A stretch of DNA of 64,000 nucleotides from Paenibacillus sp. NFR01 (lineage in GTDB: Bacteria > Bacillota > Bacilli > Paenibacillales > Paenibacillaceae): assembly GCF_900111565.1 (NCBI RefSeq), contig NZ_FOIK01000008.1, positions 1-64,000 of the forward strand. The letters run 5' to 3'. Below the pieces are notes generated by a model, which saw only the letters and a list, made by a program, of their open reading frames with translations, made no database searches and was not told the DNA's origin. The translations under genes were made by a program, and so were the position numbers. Positions 16,143 to 26,400 of the stretch are shown one piece after another (the first letter of the stretch is position 1; every line of letters starts with the position of its first letter).

Positions 16143-17436
16143 GCCGATCCTCTCCTCTGCGCCCCATTCCTCCCGGCATCGGATCCAGGCAATACAGCTT
16201 CGCGCCGAGCCGGGCCAGGCTGGCGCTGATCGTATCATGTCCGCGGCCCGGAGACGGCTGATCCCATACATAATACAGCTCCACTTTAACCCCGTGGAGC
16301 ATAAACTGGGCCAGCTTTCTTGCGGCCGCTTCTTCCAGCCGTCCGGTGATGACCGCTACCGACATCCCCGGCAGCCACGCCGCGGAGGCATCGGCCAGCA
16401 GCTGTTCCAGCGCACGTTCGCCGCCAGGCGTAATTTCGGCCAGCAGGTCCTGTACCCGGACCGGCAGCTTGCCGACGCCTTCATGTCTGGCATGGCCTTC
16501 CGGCCAGCCGCCGGTAAACAGCTGCACATAAGCGCCGGAACGTTCCGCGGAGAGCAGCAGGCCCATGGCGGCAGATACCGCCCGCTCGAATGCCGGGGTG
16601 GAGCCGTTCCGCCGGGAACGCGGCAGCAGAGCGGATACGGGAGATGCATAGCTGTCCGGATCATTGGCCAACACGATGCTGGTCATCTTGCCGCGCTCTT
16701 TTTCCTGTACCCGGCTTTGCAGCGTTCCCTTACGGGCGCTGTTCTTCCAGTGAATCCGGTTCAGCGGATCCCCCGGCGCGTAGTCGCGGGTTTCGGCCGG
16801 ATCACCGCTCCCGCTCTCCCGGTTATGCGGCAGAACCCCTCCGGCCAATACTCCGCCTACCGGCAGCGGTCCACCCATATACAGCGGCTTCGGCAGCACC
16901 TTGAAGCTGGCTTCGCCGCCGTGCTGAAGGCTGCCCGTAAACAAGCCGGGAATATCCCCCCAGCTGATGCCGCAGACGCGCAGCCGGTGAACGCCCCGCG
17001 TTGTCTTTTTCAGCAGATAGTCATACTTCAGCTTGCGGCGGAAGCCCGGAAACAGCAGCTCCCGGTGGCATACACCGCCCCAGTCGTCCGCGACAATCAT
17101 CCATGGCAGCGGAAGCGGGGAGGCAAAGGCAAGCTCCACCTCGACATGTACTGAATCCCCCGCCAGCGGTTTGGGCGGCGAGAGCTTTCGGGTAATCTGT
17201 ACGTTCCTTGGGCCAAAGAGCTGCACCAGCAGCCCGCCCAGCATAAGGAATCCGGCCGCCAGCAGCAGATAGAACAGCGCGGCTCCGCCGCGCCAAGCAT
17301 ACAGGGTTCCGATCACTGCGGCGATTACGCCCATCCGCAGCCATTCGGCCAACATCCGCCGCACCCGGCCGATCCTCGGCGGGGCATGCTCCGGCAATGC
17401 CTGTGGAGATTGCTTATTCAGAGATGATGAGGGCAA
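16111..17436 (-). CDS. DUF58-domain membrane protein
   Basis: A 441-residue protein with two N-terminal membrane segments (~30-70) and a C-terminal DUF58 domain with the diagnostic YAPGDPLNRIHWKNSAR motif, followed by a von Willebrand A-like fold. DUF58 proteins are typically encoded with a MoxR AAA+ ATPase and a TgpA transglutaminase. Here TgpA is directly downstream, but no moxR gene is adjacent on the upstream side. The start appears to be TTG with GGAAGG 7 nt upstream; an internal Met start is possible. Confidence 0.85.
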   Translation of the reverse strand: MPSSSLNKQSPQALPEHAPPRIGRVRRMLAEWLRMGVIAAVIGTLYAWRGGAALFYLLLAAGFLMLGGLLVQLFGPRNVQITRKLSPPKPLAGDSVHVEVELAFASPLPLPWMIVADDWGGVCHRELLFPGFRRKLKYDYLLKKTTRGVHRLRVCGISWGDIPGLFTGSLQHGGEASFKVLPKPLYMGGPLPVGGVLAGGVLPHNRESGSGDPAETRDYAPGDPLNRIHWKNSARKGTLQSRVQEKERGKMTSIVLANDPDSYASPVSALLPRSRRNGSTPAFERAVSAAMGLLLSAERSGAYVQLFTGGWPEGHARHEGVGKLPVRVQDLLAEITPGGERALEQLLADASAAWLPGMSVAVITGRLEEAAARKLAQFMLHGVKVELYYVWDQPSPGRGHDTISASLARLGAKLYCLDPMPGGMGRRGEDRHESAETPKVR

Positions 17437-17593
17437 AAGGCATCCTTCCTTTATCGGGTAGACTAGCTCCCGGGGGCGGTCTGCGGTACTGCGCGCCGGC
17501 CTCCGATGCGGAGCCTAATATTGTCTATTCTTCCCACAAAAAAGCGTGACCAAACCCCGCCATTTCCGTCCTAAACGGCATCGCCCGCACAAA

Positions 17594-18928
17594 TCACCCT
17601 GCTTTGACCTTGCGCTCATCGGCCGTGACGCTCACCGACTTCGGCGGATAACCTACAGTCTCAAGCAGCTCGCGGAGGCCTACCCAAAGCGATGAGCCGA
17701 TCAGCGAAATCCGCACGTCCCGTGTCACTGCTGTGGCTCCCAAACGTTCCATTACCAATTGCTGGCGCTCCGGGTCCGCCGTCACCACGCGGCCGCCCCA
17801 GACGACCCTGCCCCTGTGCGTCGCGGCATCCCAATACACCTTGCCTCCAAAGCGTTCGACCACCGCCCGCAGCGGCACCATGTATTGGCCGGACACGATA
17901 CTGTATTCGCCCGGCTTCAGCTCCGTCTGCATGTTGCCGACCTCGAGTACCAGCGGCTTGCCGGGAGCAAACAGCGCGGCATTCGGCGCAATATTGGAGG
18001 CGACCCAAGCCGCGGAGGGCGGGATGCGGCCGGCGGCTGCGGCTTTGGGCGAAACGCGGAACTGCACCGGAGCGGCGTTCGGATCAAGCACATCAAAAGC
18101 ATACCCGGCGGCTTTGAAACGCTCGATGATATGCGGCAGCGCCTGGGCGCTCGCTTCATGGCCCGCGCCGTCATGCAGCAGCAGCACCACCTCCCGCGAT
18201 TTCAGGTCTGCTGTGGCCTCCTGCAGAATCTCTGCCGCCGGAACGCCCTTCCGCCTGGAGTCCCCGCTGTCCACGGTCCAATCCATGACGTTATATCCCG
18301 CCTGCTTCAACAATTTAAAATAGGTGGAGTCAAAATGACCGTATGTGCCGCCCGGTGCCCGCACCAGCTGCGGCCGGACTCCGGTGATCTCCCTGACGAT
18401 CTCCTCCGTTTGCTTGATCTGTTTCCAGAATACGGTGAAGGAGCTGTAAAGCTCGCTATAATTATGATTATACGTATGATTTCCGATGACATTCCCTTGT
18501 TCCGCGATAGCGGTAATCAGCTCCGGGCGGGTCTGGGCCTGATTGCCCAGCACAAAAAACGTCCCTTTGACCCCATAGTTTTGTAAAATTTGCAAAACCT
18601 TGCGGGTGACGATGCTCGGGCCGTCGTCAAATGTAAGGTAGACGGTTTTTTGCGGGCGCACGGCCGACTGGACTGCAGGCTGGGCCGCAGATTTGGCGGC
18701 TGCCTGGGCAGGCTTGGCGCTTGCGGCTATGAGCTTGACGGGCGGCGAGGAATCGGGGTTTGCGGATGCGTGAGGCTGCGGCTTCGCGGCCGCGACGGTC
18801 AACATTTGCGTCGCAGCGGCAAGGGGATTATTCTTAGGGTGAGGCGTAAAAGCAAAAATCGGCAGCGTCAGCAGCATGCCGATCAGGATCACGCGCAAGT
18901 ATAGTTTACGTTTGGAGCTGGCCTTCAT
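17594..18928 (-). CDS. Polysaccharide deacetylase with C-terminal copper-amine-oxidase-type stalk domain
   Basis: A 444-residue exported or membrane-anchored protein. N-terminal hydrophobic segment (~9-27), Ala/Pro-rich linker, NodB deacetylase domain (~92-290; TFDDGPS with the metal and catalytic Asp pair, HTYNHN metal histidines, RAPGG), then a CuAO_N1-like stalk domain (~320-440; VPLRAVVERFGGKVYWD, LWVGLRELLE). NodB enzymes remove N-acetyl groups from peptidoglycan or other glycans. The stalk domain is common in Paenibacillus and recurs in the GDSL protein at 31.7 kb. It is monocistronic. Confidence 0.92.
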   Translation of the reverse strand: MKASSKRKLYLRVILIGMLLTLPIFAFTPHPKNNPLAAATQMLTVAAAKPQPHASANPDSSPPVKLIAASAKPAQAAAKSAAQPAVQSAVRPQKTVYLTFDDGPSIVTRKVLQILQNYGVKGTFFVLGNQAQTRPELITAIAEQGNVIGNHTYNHNYSELYSSFTVFWKQIKQTEEIVREITGVRPQLVRAPGGTYGHFDSTYFKLLKQAGYNVMDWTVDSGDSRRKGVPAAEILQEATADLKSREVVLLLHDGAGHEASAQALPHIIERFKAAGYAFDVLDPNAAPVQFRVSPKAAAAGRIPPSAAWVASNIAPNAALFAPGKPLVLEVGNMQTELKPGEYSIVSGQYMVPLRAVVERFGGKVYWDAATHRGRVVWGGRVVTADPERQQLVMERLGATAVTRDVRISLIGSSLWVGLRELLETVGYPPKSVSVTADERKVKAG

Positions 18929-19038
18929 CTTCTCTACCTCCGGTATCTCGCGTTTACCGCGGAATCGATTGATAGATTGTATGAAGACAAGCCGGGAAAT
19001 AGAATGAGGCAGCGGCCTCGGGGAGTGATTTTCGTCAG

Positions 19039-19707
19039 ATGGAAATGCTGCATTATATTCAAGAGCTGTTTGCCCGCTACGGGTACAGCGTGCTTTTTTT
19101 CGGATTGCTCCTGGAGTTTATAGCCCTTCCGTTCCCGGGGGAGACGACGATGGCCTTTGCAGGCTTCCTTTCATATACGGGGAGACTCGACTTTGCGACA
19201 CTAATTGCCGTCGGGCTGGCCGGAACGACGGTCGGCATGACCATAACCTATTTCATCGGCCTGAAGGCCGGTTTGCCTTTTATCCAGCGTTACGGCAAGT
19301 GGATTCTGTTCTCGCCCGCCAAACTGGAGAAAACCCAGCACTGGTTTGACCGGTACGGCAGCTTTTTTGTCTTCATCGGTTATTTTATTCCCGGTGTCCG
19401 CCATTTTACGGGATATTTGTCCGGCATCATTGCCCTGCCTTTCCGCAAATTCGCGATGTACGCTTACTCCGGCGCGCTGTTCTGGGTTCTGCTTTTTCTG
19501 AGCGTCGGCAAAGTATTCGGTCCGCAGTGGACGGGCATCTTCCATCTGTTTGAGACTTATGCGATGCGCATTGCCATCGGCCTGGTTGTTCTGGTCGCTT
19601 TAATCGTGGTCTATCGCAGCCGGCGCAGTCTGCGCGCACAGCTGCTGCGTCTGAGAGCCCGCTTTAAAGTCAAAGCCAAAATCAAGCAAACCTCAAAAGA
19701 ACGTTAA
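19039..19707 (+). CDS. DedA-family membrane protein
   Basis: A 222-residue polytopic protein with the DedA/SNARE-associated signature (FPGETTMAFAGFL, GYFIPGVRHFTGYLSG) and 4-6 membrane helices. DedA proteins are implicated in undecaprenyl-phosphate or phospholipid recycling and in proton-motive-force maintenance. The C-terminus is strongly basic. ATG 19039 has GGGGAG a little far upstream (about 14 nt); ATG 19045 is an alternative. Followed by a strong terminator. Confidence 0.92.
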   Translation: MEMLHYIQELFARYGYSVLFFGLLLEFIALPFPGETTMAFAGFLSYTGRLDFATLIAVGLAGTTVGMTITYFIGLKAGLPFIQRYGKWILFSPAKLEKTQHWFDRYGSFFVFIGYFIPGVRHFTGYLSGIIALPFRKFAMYAYSGALFWVLLFLSVGKVFGPQWTGIFHLFETYAMRIAIGLVVLVALIVVYRSRRSLRAQLLRLRARFKVKAKIKQTSKER

Positions 19708-19715
19708 ATCGCGGA

Positions 19716-19763
19716 AAAGAGCCGCCCGGATTGTCACGATGTGACATCCGGGCGGCTTTTTGT
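19716..19763. terminator. Terminator between dedA and the MFS gene
   Basis: AGCCGCCCGGAT (19720-19731) with complement ATCCGGGCGGCT (19746-19757) and TTTTTG after it. The minus side has CTTTTCC, so it probably works in both directions for the convergent genes. Confidence 0.9.
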
Positions 19764-19799
19764 TATTCGCCAAAGTGATTCCTGCGCACCCTCGGCCTG

Positions 19800-21086
19800 T
19801 TATGCGCCAGAGTGGCCCCTGCCTGCTCTCGGCCGCCTGTTGAGCCATTGGCGGACTGCCGCATACCCGGCCAGCAGGAGGGCGATAAACGCAAACCCTG
19901 CCCCCCCGGCAAAACCCAGCGTTCTCGGCTCCACCCGATCCAGCAGCCACCCGGCAAACAGCATGGACAATCCCATCAGCGTACCCGAAACGGCGGCCAG
20001 GGTTCCGAACAGCGCCGGCTGCAGCCAAGCAGGCGTCTCCCGCATCACCAGCGTATCCAGGCAGGCATTGCCCAGTCCCGAGGCTAGCGAGAGCAGGACG
20101 TAGAGCATGAAGGCGACGCCGATGGAGCGGCTGCCGCTGATTGCCATAAGCGTCAGCCCTTCTGCCAGCAAGCAGACCAAAACGATGAACAGCAGCCTGC
20201 GGCGGATATATCGCACGGCCAAAGCGCTGACGCTAAGCCCGATGCCGAGCGCCGCATAAAACGCCCCCACGCCGGCATCGCCCGCATGAAACACTTGCAC
20301 CGCGTACACGCTGATCAGCACGTTGTCCCAACCGTTCAGCAGCGGTACCAGACATTCGTAGGCAAGGACCACTTGCAGAACAAGACTGCCTGCGAGTACG
20401 CCGGCCAGCGCCCGCCTCCGGCTGCCCGCGGCTTCGCGGCGCTCTTCAGTTTCCGTACTGCCTGCGGGCTCTACTCTATGCTTATCTTCACCCGAAGCCG
20501 ATTGTCCCTCCGGCAGCTCCAGCCCCCACAGCAGCATGGCTGCGGCCAAAAAGGAAATCCCGTTAAAAATAAACGCTGCATCAGGACCAAACCACAGGGA
20601 GATTAAGCCGCCGGCAAACGCCCCGACAATCAGCACGCAGCCGGTCAACAGCTGTTCCAGGCTGTTGATGCGCAGCAGCGATTCCGGCTTTGCCAAGAGG
20701 GGAATCGAAGATTTGCGGACCGGCGCATAGACAGCCTCTCCCGCCGCCAGCACAAAGCTGCCGAGATACAGCAGCCAAATCATGTCCTTCGAGTCTACCA
20801 GCAGGAACGAGAGCGCCACCGGCACGCGAAGCAGATCGACGGCGATCATGAGCCTGCGGCGCGGTATTCTTGAGGCCAGCAGCCCGCCAAGCGGAGCCAT
20901 AAACAAATACGGCAGCACCCGCAGGCCCAGGGCAATGCCGACCGCCATGCCGGAGCCGGTCACCCGCAGCAGCAAGGCGAGCATGGCGACACTGCTGAAG
21001 CGATCCCCGATCCCGTTGATCAATCCGGCCGCAAATAGCCGGCTGTAGCCTCGTGCAAGCCTGGAGCCTGATCGTGCTAGTTGCAT
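19800..21086 (-). CDS. MFS transporter
   Basis: A 428-residue, 12-helix major facilitator with GINDGxGDRF-like motif in helix 1-2 (INGIGDRFSS) and a cytoplasmic loop rich in charged residues (~200-225). It resembles the MFS_3/multidrug-exporter type; the substrate cannot be read from sequence. The ATG at 21086 has GGAGG 8 nt upstream, so the open frame extending to 21107 is not used. An AT-rich palindrome lies in its promoter region. Confidence 0.85.
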   Translation of the reverse strand: MQLARSGSRLARGYSRLFAAGLINGIGDRFSSVAMLALLLRVTGSGMAVGIALGLRVLPYLFMAPLGGLLASRIPRRRLMIAVDLLRVPVALSFLLVDSKDMIWLLYLGSFVLAAGEAVYAPVRKSSIPLLAKPESLLRINSLEQLLTGCVLIVGAFAGGLISLWFGPDAAFIFNGISFLAAAMLLWGLELPEGQSASGEDKHRVEPAGSTETEERREAAGSRRRALAGVLAGSLVLQVVLAYECLVPLLNGWDNVLISVYAVQVFHAGDAGVGAFYAALGIGLSVSALAVRYIRRRLLFIVLVCLLAEGLTLMAISGSRSIGVAFMLYVLLSLASGLGNACLDTLVMRETPAWLQPALFGTLAAVSGTLMGLSMLFAGWLLDRVEPRTLGFAGGAGFAFIALLLAGYAAVRQWLNRRPRAGRGHSGA

Positions 21087-21117
21087 AATAAGATCCTCCA
21101 AACACAAATTAATTAAT

Positions 21118-21131
21118 CATCTAATTAGATG
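21118..21131. promoter_or_regulatory. Candidate operator upstream of the MFS gene
   Basis: Perfect 14-bp palindrome CATCTAATTAGATG in an AT-rich stretch about 30 bp before the MFS start, the size and composition of MarR- or TetR-type sites. The cognate regulator is unknown; the sequence differs from the site of the MarR gene at 22.8 kb. Confidence 0.5.
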
Positions 21132-21176
21132 GTAGTCTAATATACATCGGAGTGCAATGCTTCTTTTTGAAATAAA

Positions 21177-21217
21177 CAAAAAAGACCCGCCGCCACCATC
21201 CGGTGACCAACGGGTCT
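21177..21217 (-). terminator. Terminator after the DHA2 exporter
   Basis: Stem AGACCCG/CGGGTCT (21183-21217) with an inner CACCGGATGGTG hairpin, followed on the minus strand by TTTTTTGTTT. Confidence 0.88.
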
Positions 21218-21249
21218 AAGCGATCTGTTATTCTATTCAGCCAAGCGGC

Positions 21250-22788
21250 TTAAGCCTCGCGGGAATTCGCCAATTGCGGTTTACGCGTTTGCTCGGGCTG
21301 TACTTCATCAACCTTCTGGAAGTCCGGCTGCGGCGATGTTTTCTTGATGAAGAAGGCCAGCACCAGAGCGATGACGGTGATCCAGGTAGCTACCGTAAAG
21401 GCATGCTGGATACCGGTTATTGTTGCTTCCTGCGTCAGTTTTGCCATGGCAGCCTTATCTGTCTGCGAAACGGAACCGCTCATTAAGGCGGAAGTAACTT
21501 CGTCTTTGGTCTTGTTGGTCATGATACTGACGAACAAAGCCATTCCGAGTGCGCCGGCAACGGTACGCAGCGTATTGGCCATTGCTGTTCCGTGCGAGTT
21601 CAGGCGTTGCGGCAGCTGGTTCAGACCTGCGGTCATAATCGGCATCATCAGCATGGACATCCCGAACATCCGCAGCGTATATACCAAAATCAGGTGCGTG
21701 TACGTGGTTGAATCCGAAATCTGGCTGAACTCCCAGGTGGTTGCGGTCGTAATCAGGAGGCCGACAACCGCCAGCCATTTCGCGCCGATTTTATCGAAAA
21801 TAATCCCGGTGATCGGCGACATGATACCCATCAGAATCGCGCCCGGCAGCAGCATCAAGCCGGAACGCATCGGTGTAAAGCCGCGGATCGTCTGTAAATA
21901 GATCGGCAGCAGGATCATGCCTGCATACATCGCCATCGTTACGACAATATTAACAACAGTAGTCAAAGAATACATATTATAGCGGAAAATCCGGAACTCG
22001 AGCAGCGGCGTGTCTGCCTTCAGTTCACGCCATACAAAAAGAATGAACATGGCAACGCCAACGGCAAGGCATGTAATAACCGTCGGGCTGTTCCAGCCGT
22101 CCGTACCGGCGTCGCTGAAGCCGTAGAGCAATCCGCCAAAGCCCAGCGTCGAGAACACCACGCCCGACTTGTCGAGCTTAGGCGTGCTGAGCTTGCCTAC
22201 GTTGCGCATGCCCACAATGCCGATCAGCGTAGCAATCACGGCCAGCGGCAGCACGATGTAGAACAACACGCGCCAGGAGTAGTTCTGTACCACCCAGCCG
22301 GACAAGGTCGGTCCGACCGCCGGAGCGAAAATCATCGCCACTGCCATCAGGCCCATCGCCTTGCCGCGCTCTTCAATCGGGAAGATCCGCAGGAATACAA
22401 TGTTCATCAGCGGCATCAAAATCCCCGCGCCGACCGCTTGAATGACCCGGCCGACCATAATCGTCTCAAAGCCCGGTCCGACGGCGCACACCAGCGTCCC
22501 TATCGAGAATAGGACCATCGCTGTAATAAACAGCTGGCGGGTGGTGAATTTTTCAACCAGATATGCACTGATCGGAATCAGGACCCCGTTCACGAGCATA
22601 AAGCCCGTCGTCAGCCATTGCGCCGTGTTGGCGGTAATGCTCAGGCTTTCCATCATTTTCGGCAGCGCCACGTTCATCAGCGTCTGATTCAGCAGCGCTA
22701 CGAATGCGCCGATCAGCAGCGCCGCAATAATCGGTCCCCGGCGAAACGACTTCGTCTCGGCAGCAGCACTTGCACTTAGTGTACTCAT
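21250..22788 (-). CDS. DHA2-family MFS multidrug exporter (EmrB/QacA type)
   Basis: A 512-residue transporter with about 14 membrane helices. It has the family motif A region after helix 2 and motif C in helix 5 (MIFAPAVGPTLSGWVVQ). DHA2 proteins export drugs or toxic metabolites by proton antiport. The ATG at 22788 follows the MarR stop codon by 2 bp, so the two form one marR-exporter operon controlled by the operator at 23.26 kb. The frame extends upstream to 22836 but lacks a good start there. Confidence 0.93.
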   Translation of the reverse strand: MSTLSASAAAETKSFRRGPIIAALLIGAFVALLNQTLMNVALPKMMESLSITANTAQWLTTGFMLVNGVLIPISAYLVEKFTTRQLFITAMVLFSIGTLVCAVGPGFETIMVGRVIQAVGAGILMPLMNIVFLRIFPIEERGKAMGLMAVAMIFAPAVGPTLSGWVVQNYSWRVLFYIVLPLAVIATLIGIVGMRNVGKLSTPKLDKSGVVFSTLGFGGLLYGFSDAGTDGWNSPTVITCLAVGVAMFILFVWRELKADTPLLEFRIFRYNMYSLTTVVNIVVTMAMYAGMILLPIYLQTIRGFTPMRSGLMLLPGAILMGIMSPITGIIFDKIGAKWLAVVGLLITTATTWEFSQISDSTTYTHLILVYTLRMFGMSMLMMPIMTAGLNQLPQRLNSHGTAMANTLRTVAGALGMALFVSIMTNKTKDEVTSALMSGSVSQTDKAAMAKLTQEATITGIQHAFTVATWITVIALVLAFFIKKTSPQPDFQKVDEVQPEQTRKPQLANSREA

Positions 22789-22790
22789 AA

Positions 22791-23243
22791 CTAGTAGTTT
22801 TCTCTCCCTTGTTCTAAAATTTGCACGATCCGGCAATGCAGACGAAGCAGCTCGTCGACATCCTCCGGCTCTACGGCCAGGAGCGGCTGCAAATGGCGCC
22901 GCAGGGCCTGCCTGCTTGATTCAATAATTCCCTGTCCTTTGCTGGTCAATGCAAGCAAATACATCCGTTTGTCGCTCGCGCAGCGGTCTCTGGTAATAAG
23001 CCCCGCCTTGACCATCCTGTCGACGATTCCGCTGGCCGCGCTGTTGCCCAGATGCAGCAGTTCGGCAAGCTCCGTGACTCCGACGTCGGGATGCATGGAT
23101 ATTTTGCGCAGTACGCTTAGCTGCACGGACGTAATTTCAAGTTCATCCGCGATTTTTCGCAGAAGCTGAGAATAGGCCTGGCTGATCCGGCGAAAGGATG
23201 TCAGGATTTCATCCAGTTGCCGCTCTTGTTCCTCCAACTCCAA
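22791..23243 (-). CDS. MarR-family repressor
   Basis: A winged-helix regulator of ~150 residues: dimer helices, wHTH at ~40-105 (VGVTELAELLHLGNSAASG recognition helix, DKRMYLLALT wing), C-terminal dimer helix. It is the first gene of an operon with the DHA2 exporter and probably represses it, with release by an exporter substrate. Two in-frame TTG starts are possible, 23243 and 23237; GAGGTGA spacing favours 23237. A palindrome overlaps the -10 of its promoter, implying autoregulation. Confidence 0.93.
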   Translation of the reverse strand: MELEEQERQLDEILTSFRRISQAYSQLLRKIADELEITSVQLSVLRKISMHPDVGVTELAELLHLGNSAASGIVDRMVKAGLITRDRCASDKRMYLLALTSKGQGIIESSRQALRRHLQPLLAVEPEDVDELLRLHCRIVQILEQGRENY

Positions 23244-23255
23244 TCACCTCGGTCA

Positions 23256-23277
23256 AATACTTCGCATGCGAACTATT
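23256..23277. promoter_or_regulatory. Operator of the marR-exporter operon
   Basis: A 12-bp perfect palindrome TTCGCATGCGAA (23261-23272) extends to a 22-bp near-palindrome (only one mismatched pair). It overlaps the right end of the -10 and the transcription start, the classical position for MarR autorepression. Binding itself is inferred. Confidence 0.7.
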
Positions 23278-23303
23278 CTACTCTTTACGTAATTACCCGT
23301 CAA
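23275..23303 (-). promoter_or_regulatory. SigA promoter of the marR-exporter operon
   Basis: Minus strand TTGACG (23298-23303), 17-nt spacer, TAGAAT (23275-23280), overlapping the palindromic operator. Confidence 0.8.
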
Positions 23304-23365
23304 TGCATTTTTGAAAACAATCTGAAATTATTATTGGTGTTTCAGAGCTTGTTTCATTTCCAGGC

Positions 23366-23400
23366 AAAAAAAGAACGCGTCCTTAGAGGGACACGCTCTT
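23366..23400 (-). terminator. Terminator after the activase gene
   Basis: AGAGCGTGTCC and GGACGCGTTCT form an 11-bp stem (with G-U pairs), followed on the minus strand by seven Ts. Confidence 0.85.
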
Positions 23401-23415
23401 CATTGAATATTTGCG

Positions 23416-26400
23416 TTAAAGGGTGCTGCCGACGATCTCGCCCAGCGCTGGCTTTATTCTGCCGGCGGCTTGCTGGCGCGGCTTCTCGCTGCCGGTATCC
23501 AGTCCTTTGGCGATGGACATCATCAGCTTGATCCGGTTCGCCTGGTTGACCACGCTGACGCCGGCATCGTAATCAATGGCCGAGATATTGGCGCCCGGAT
23601 ACAATTCCTTGAGGCCCTTGATGCTGCCGCGGCCGGTGATATGGTTCGGCAGGCAGGCAAATGGCTGAATGCAGACGATGTTGTTTACGCCGTTGTCGAG
23701 CAGGTCCATCATCTCCGCCGTGAGGAACCAACCCTCGCCCATCTGGTTGCCGACGGAAACGAGCCGGCTCGCTTTTTCGGCCAGACCGTAGATATTCTCC
23801 CGCCCTTTCGCCAGTCCCGCCTGTTCCAGCGCGGCTTTCACCGGCTTGCGGTATATTTCCAGATAAGAGATCAGCATCGGGTTGATATAACCGAGCTTTT
23901 TGCTTTTGCCGAACTGCTCGGCTTTGTAGATCGGGTTGTATACACAGTAGAAAATAAAGTCCAGGAAATCCGGCATCACCGCTTCTCCGCCTTCGGCTTC
24001 GATCATATCGATGATGCGGTTGTTGGCATCCGGATGGAACTTGATCAGGATTTCGCCGACGATGCCCACTCTCGGCTTCAGCTTCGTCGTCACCGGCATG
24101 CGGCTGAAGGATGCGACGATTTCCCGGGTCAGCCGTTTGTACTCACGGAACGAGAAGTTCGACAAGCTCGCCTTGCAGCGCTCCATGCCTTGGCGGAACA
24201 GCTCTTCCGCATTGCCCGGAATCACTTCGTACGGCCGGAATCGGTGCAGCAGCCGCATCATGAGATCGCCGTAGCAGGCAGCGGCAATGAGGCGGTTCGC
24301 CAGCTTGAGGTTGATTTTGAAGCCCGGCTGGTTCTCCATGCCCGAGGCGTTCAGCGAGATGACCGGAATCTGGCCCAGGCCCGAATCCTTCAGCGCCTTG
24401 CGCAGCAGGGAAATATAGTTCGTTGCCCGGCAGCCGCCGCCGGTCTGGGACATGATCACAGCGGTGCGGTTCGGATCATAGTCTCCGCTCTTCAGCGCCG
24501 ACAGGATTTGCCCGATTGTGACGATCGCCGGATAGCAGGCGTCATTATTCACGTAACGGAGGCCTTCCTCCGTCTCCTGCGGACCGGTCGTCTCCAGCAC
24601 CTTAAGCCGGTAGCCCGCATCGCGGAACACGCGCTCGAACAGCTCAAAATGAATCGGCGACATTTGGGGCGCCAGAATCGTGTAGGTTTCTTTCATTTCC
24701 TTCGTAAACGGGACATTTGCCTGCGTCTTATACAAAAGCTGCGGCTGAACGTTGCCCTTCTCCCGCTCGCGCATCGCTGCCATCAGCGAACGCAGCCGGA
24801 TACGCGCCGCCCCGAGATTGCTGATCTCGTCGATCTTGATAAGCGTATACACCTTGTTGTGCCGCTCCATAATCTCCTGCACGGCGTCGCAGGTGATGGC
24901 GTCGATGCCGCAGCCGAACGAAGTCAGCTGCACCAGCTCCAGGTCGGTCCGGCCGGAAGCGAGCCGGGCTGCCCGGTACATCCGCGCATGGTAGGTCCAT
25001 TGGTTGACGACGGCGACGTCGCCTTCACTGCGGTCCAGATGGCAGACGGAATCTTCCGTCAGCACCGCCAGTCCCATGCCCGTAATCATATCGGCGATGC
25101 CGTGATTGATTTCCGGATCGGCATGGTACGGATGCCCGCAGAGCAGGATGCCCTTTGTTCCCGTCTCCTCCAGGAATTTCAGCGTCTCTTCGCCCTTGGT
25201 CCGCACATCGTTTTTGGCGCGCTCCGCTTCGGCCAGCCCCGCCTGCACCGCAGCGGCGATCTCCTCGCGGGAGATGTCCGTAAAGGTTTTGGACAGGCCC
25301 TTGATCAGCGCGGAAATGTCGTCAAAGGTCAAAAACGGGCTGACGAGCGGCACGCCGCCTTCGCGCAGGCCGTCCATATTGTTGCGGATGACCTCGGGAT
25401 AGGAAGCGACAACCGGGCAATTAAAGTGGTTGGTCGCCGCTTCGTCTTCTTTTTTCTCATAGACAATCGCCGGATAAAAGATGAAGTCGACGCCTTTGCC
25501 GATCAGGCTCTGCACATGCCCGTGGGCCATCTTGGCCGGATAGCAGATCGATTCCGAGGGGATCGTATCCATGCCGCTTTCAAACAGCTTTTTGCTCGAT
25601 TTCGGCGACAGCACCACCCGGTAGCGCAGCGCGGTGAAAAAGGTATGCCAGAACGGATAGTTCTCGAACATGTTCATGGTCCGCGGAATGCCGACGCTGC
25701 CGCGTACGGACTCTCCCTCCGCCAAGCCGGTATATTCGAAAAAGCGTTCATATTTATACTGCATCAGGTTCGGCAGATTGTTTTTCTTCTTTTTGCCGCC
25801 GGCGCCGCGTTCGCAGCGGTTGCCGGTGACATGGAAGCTCTTATCCGGGAAGCGGCTGATTGTCAGGGCGCAGTTGTTGGCGCACAGGCCGCAGCGGCCC
25901 GGCGAGACCTCATAGGTGAACGTCTCCAGCTCATCCGGCCCGAGCAGCGTGCTGTAGCCGTATTCTCCGGCATGCTCCTTGGCCAGCAGCGCGCAGCCGT
26001 AGGCCCCCATAACGCCGGCGATATCCGGTCTGACCACCGTGCGTCCGGTCAGCAGCTCGAAAGCCCGCAGTACCGCTTCATTGTAAAACGTTCCACCCTG
26101 GACGATAATGTTGCGGCCGAGATCCTCGGGGTTGCGGATTTTGATGACTTTTTGCAGGGCGTTCTTGATGACGGAATACGCCAGTCCGGCAGATAAATCG
26201 GCCAGTGAAGCGCCTTCCTTCTGTACCTGCTTCACCTTGGAGTTCATGAATACCGTGCATCGCGAGCCGAGGTTGACCGGCTTGGCGGATTCCAGCGCGG
26301 CGGCGGCGAATTCTCCGATGCCCAGCTCCAGCGCCGAAGCAAAGCTCTCCAGGAAAGAACCGCAGCCCGCGGAGCAGGCTTCGTTCAGCATCAGGCTGTC

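Noticed and set aside
23470..26196. 908-codon open frame on the plus strand
   Set aside because: Exactly antisense to the activase gene, whose protein has clear domains; composition is a GC-rich codon shadow and there is no ribosome binding site.
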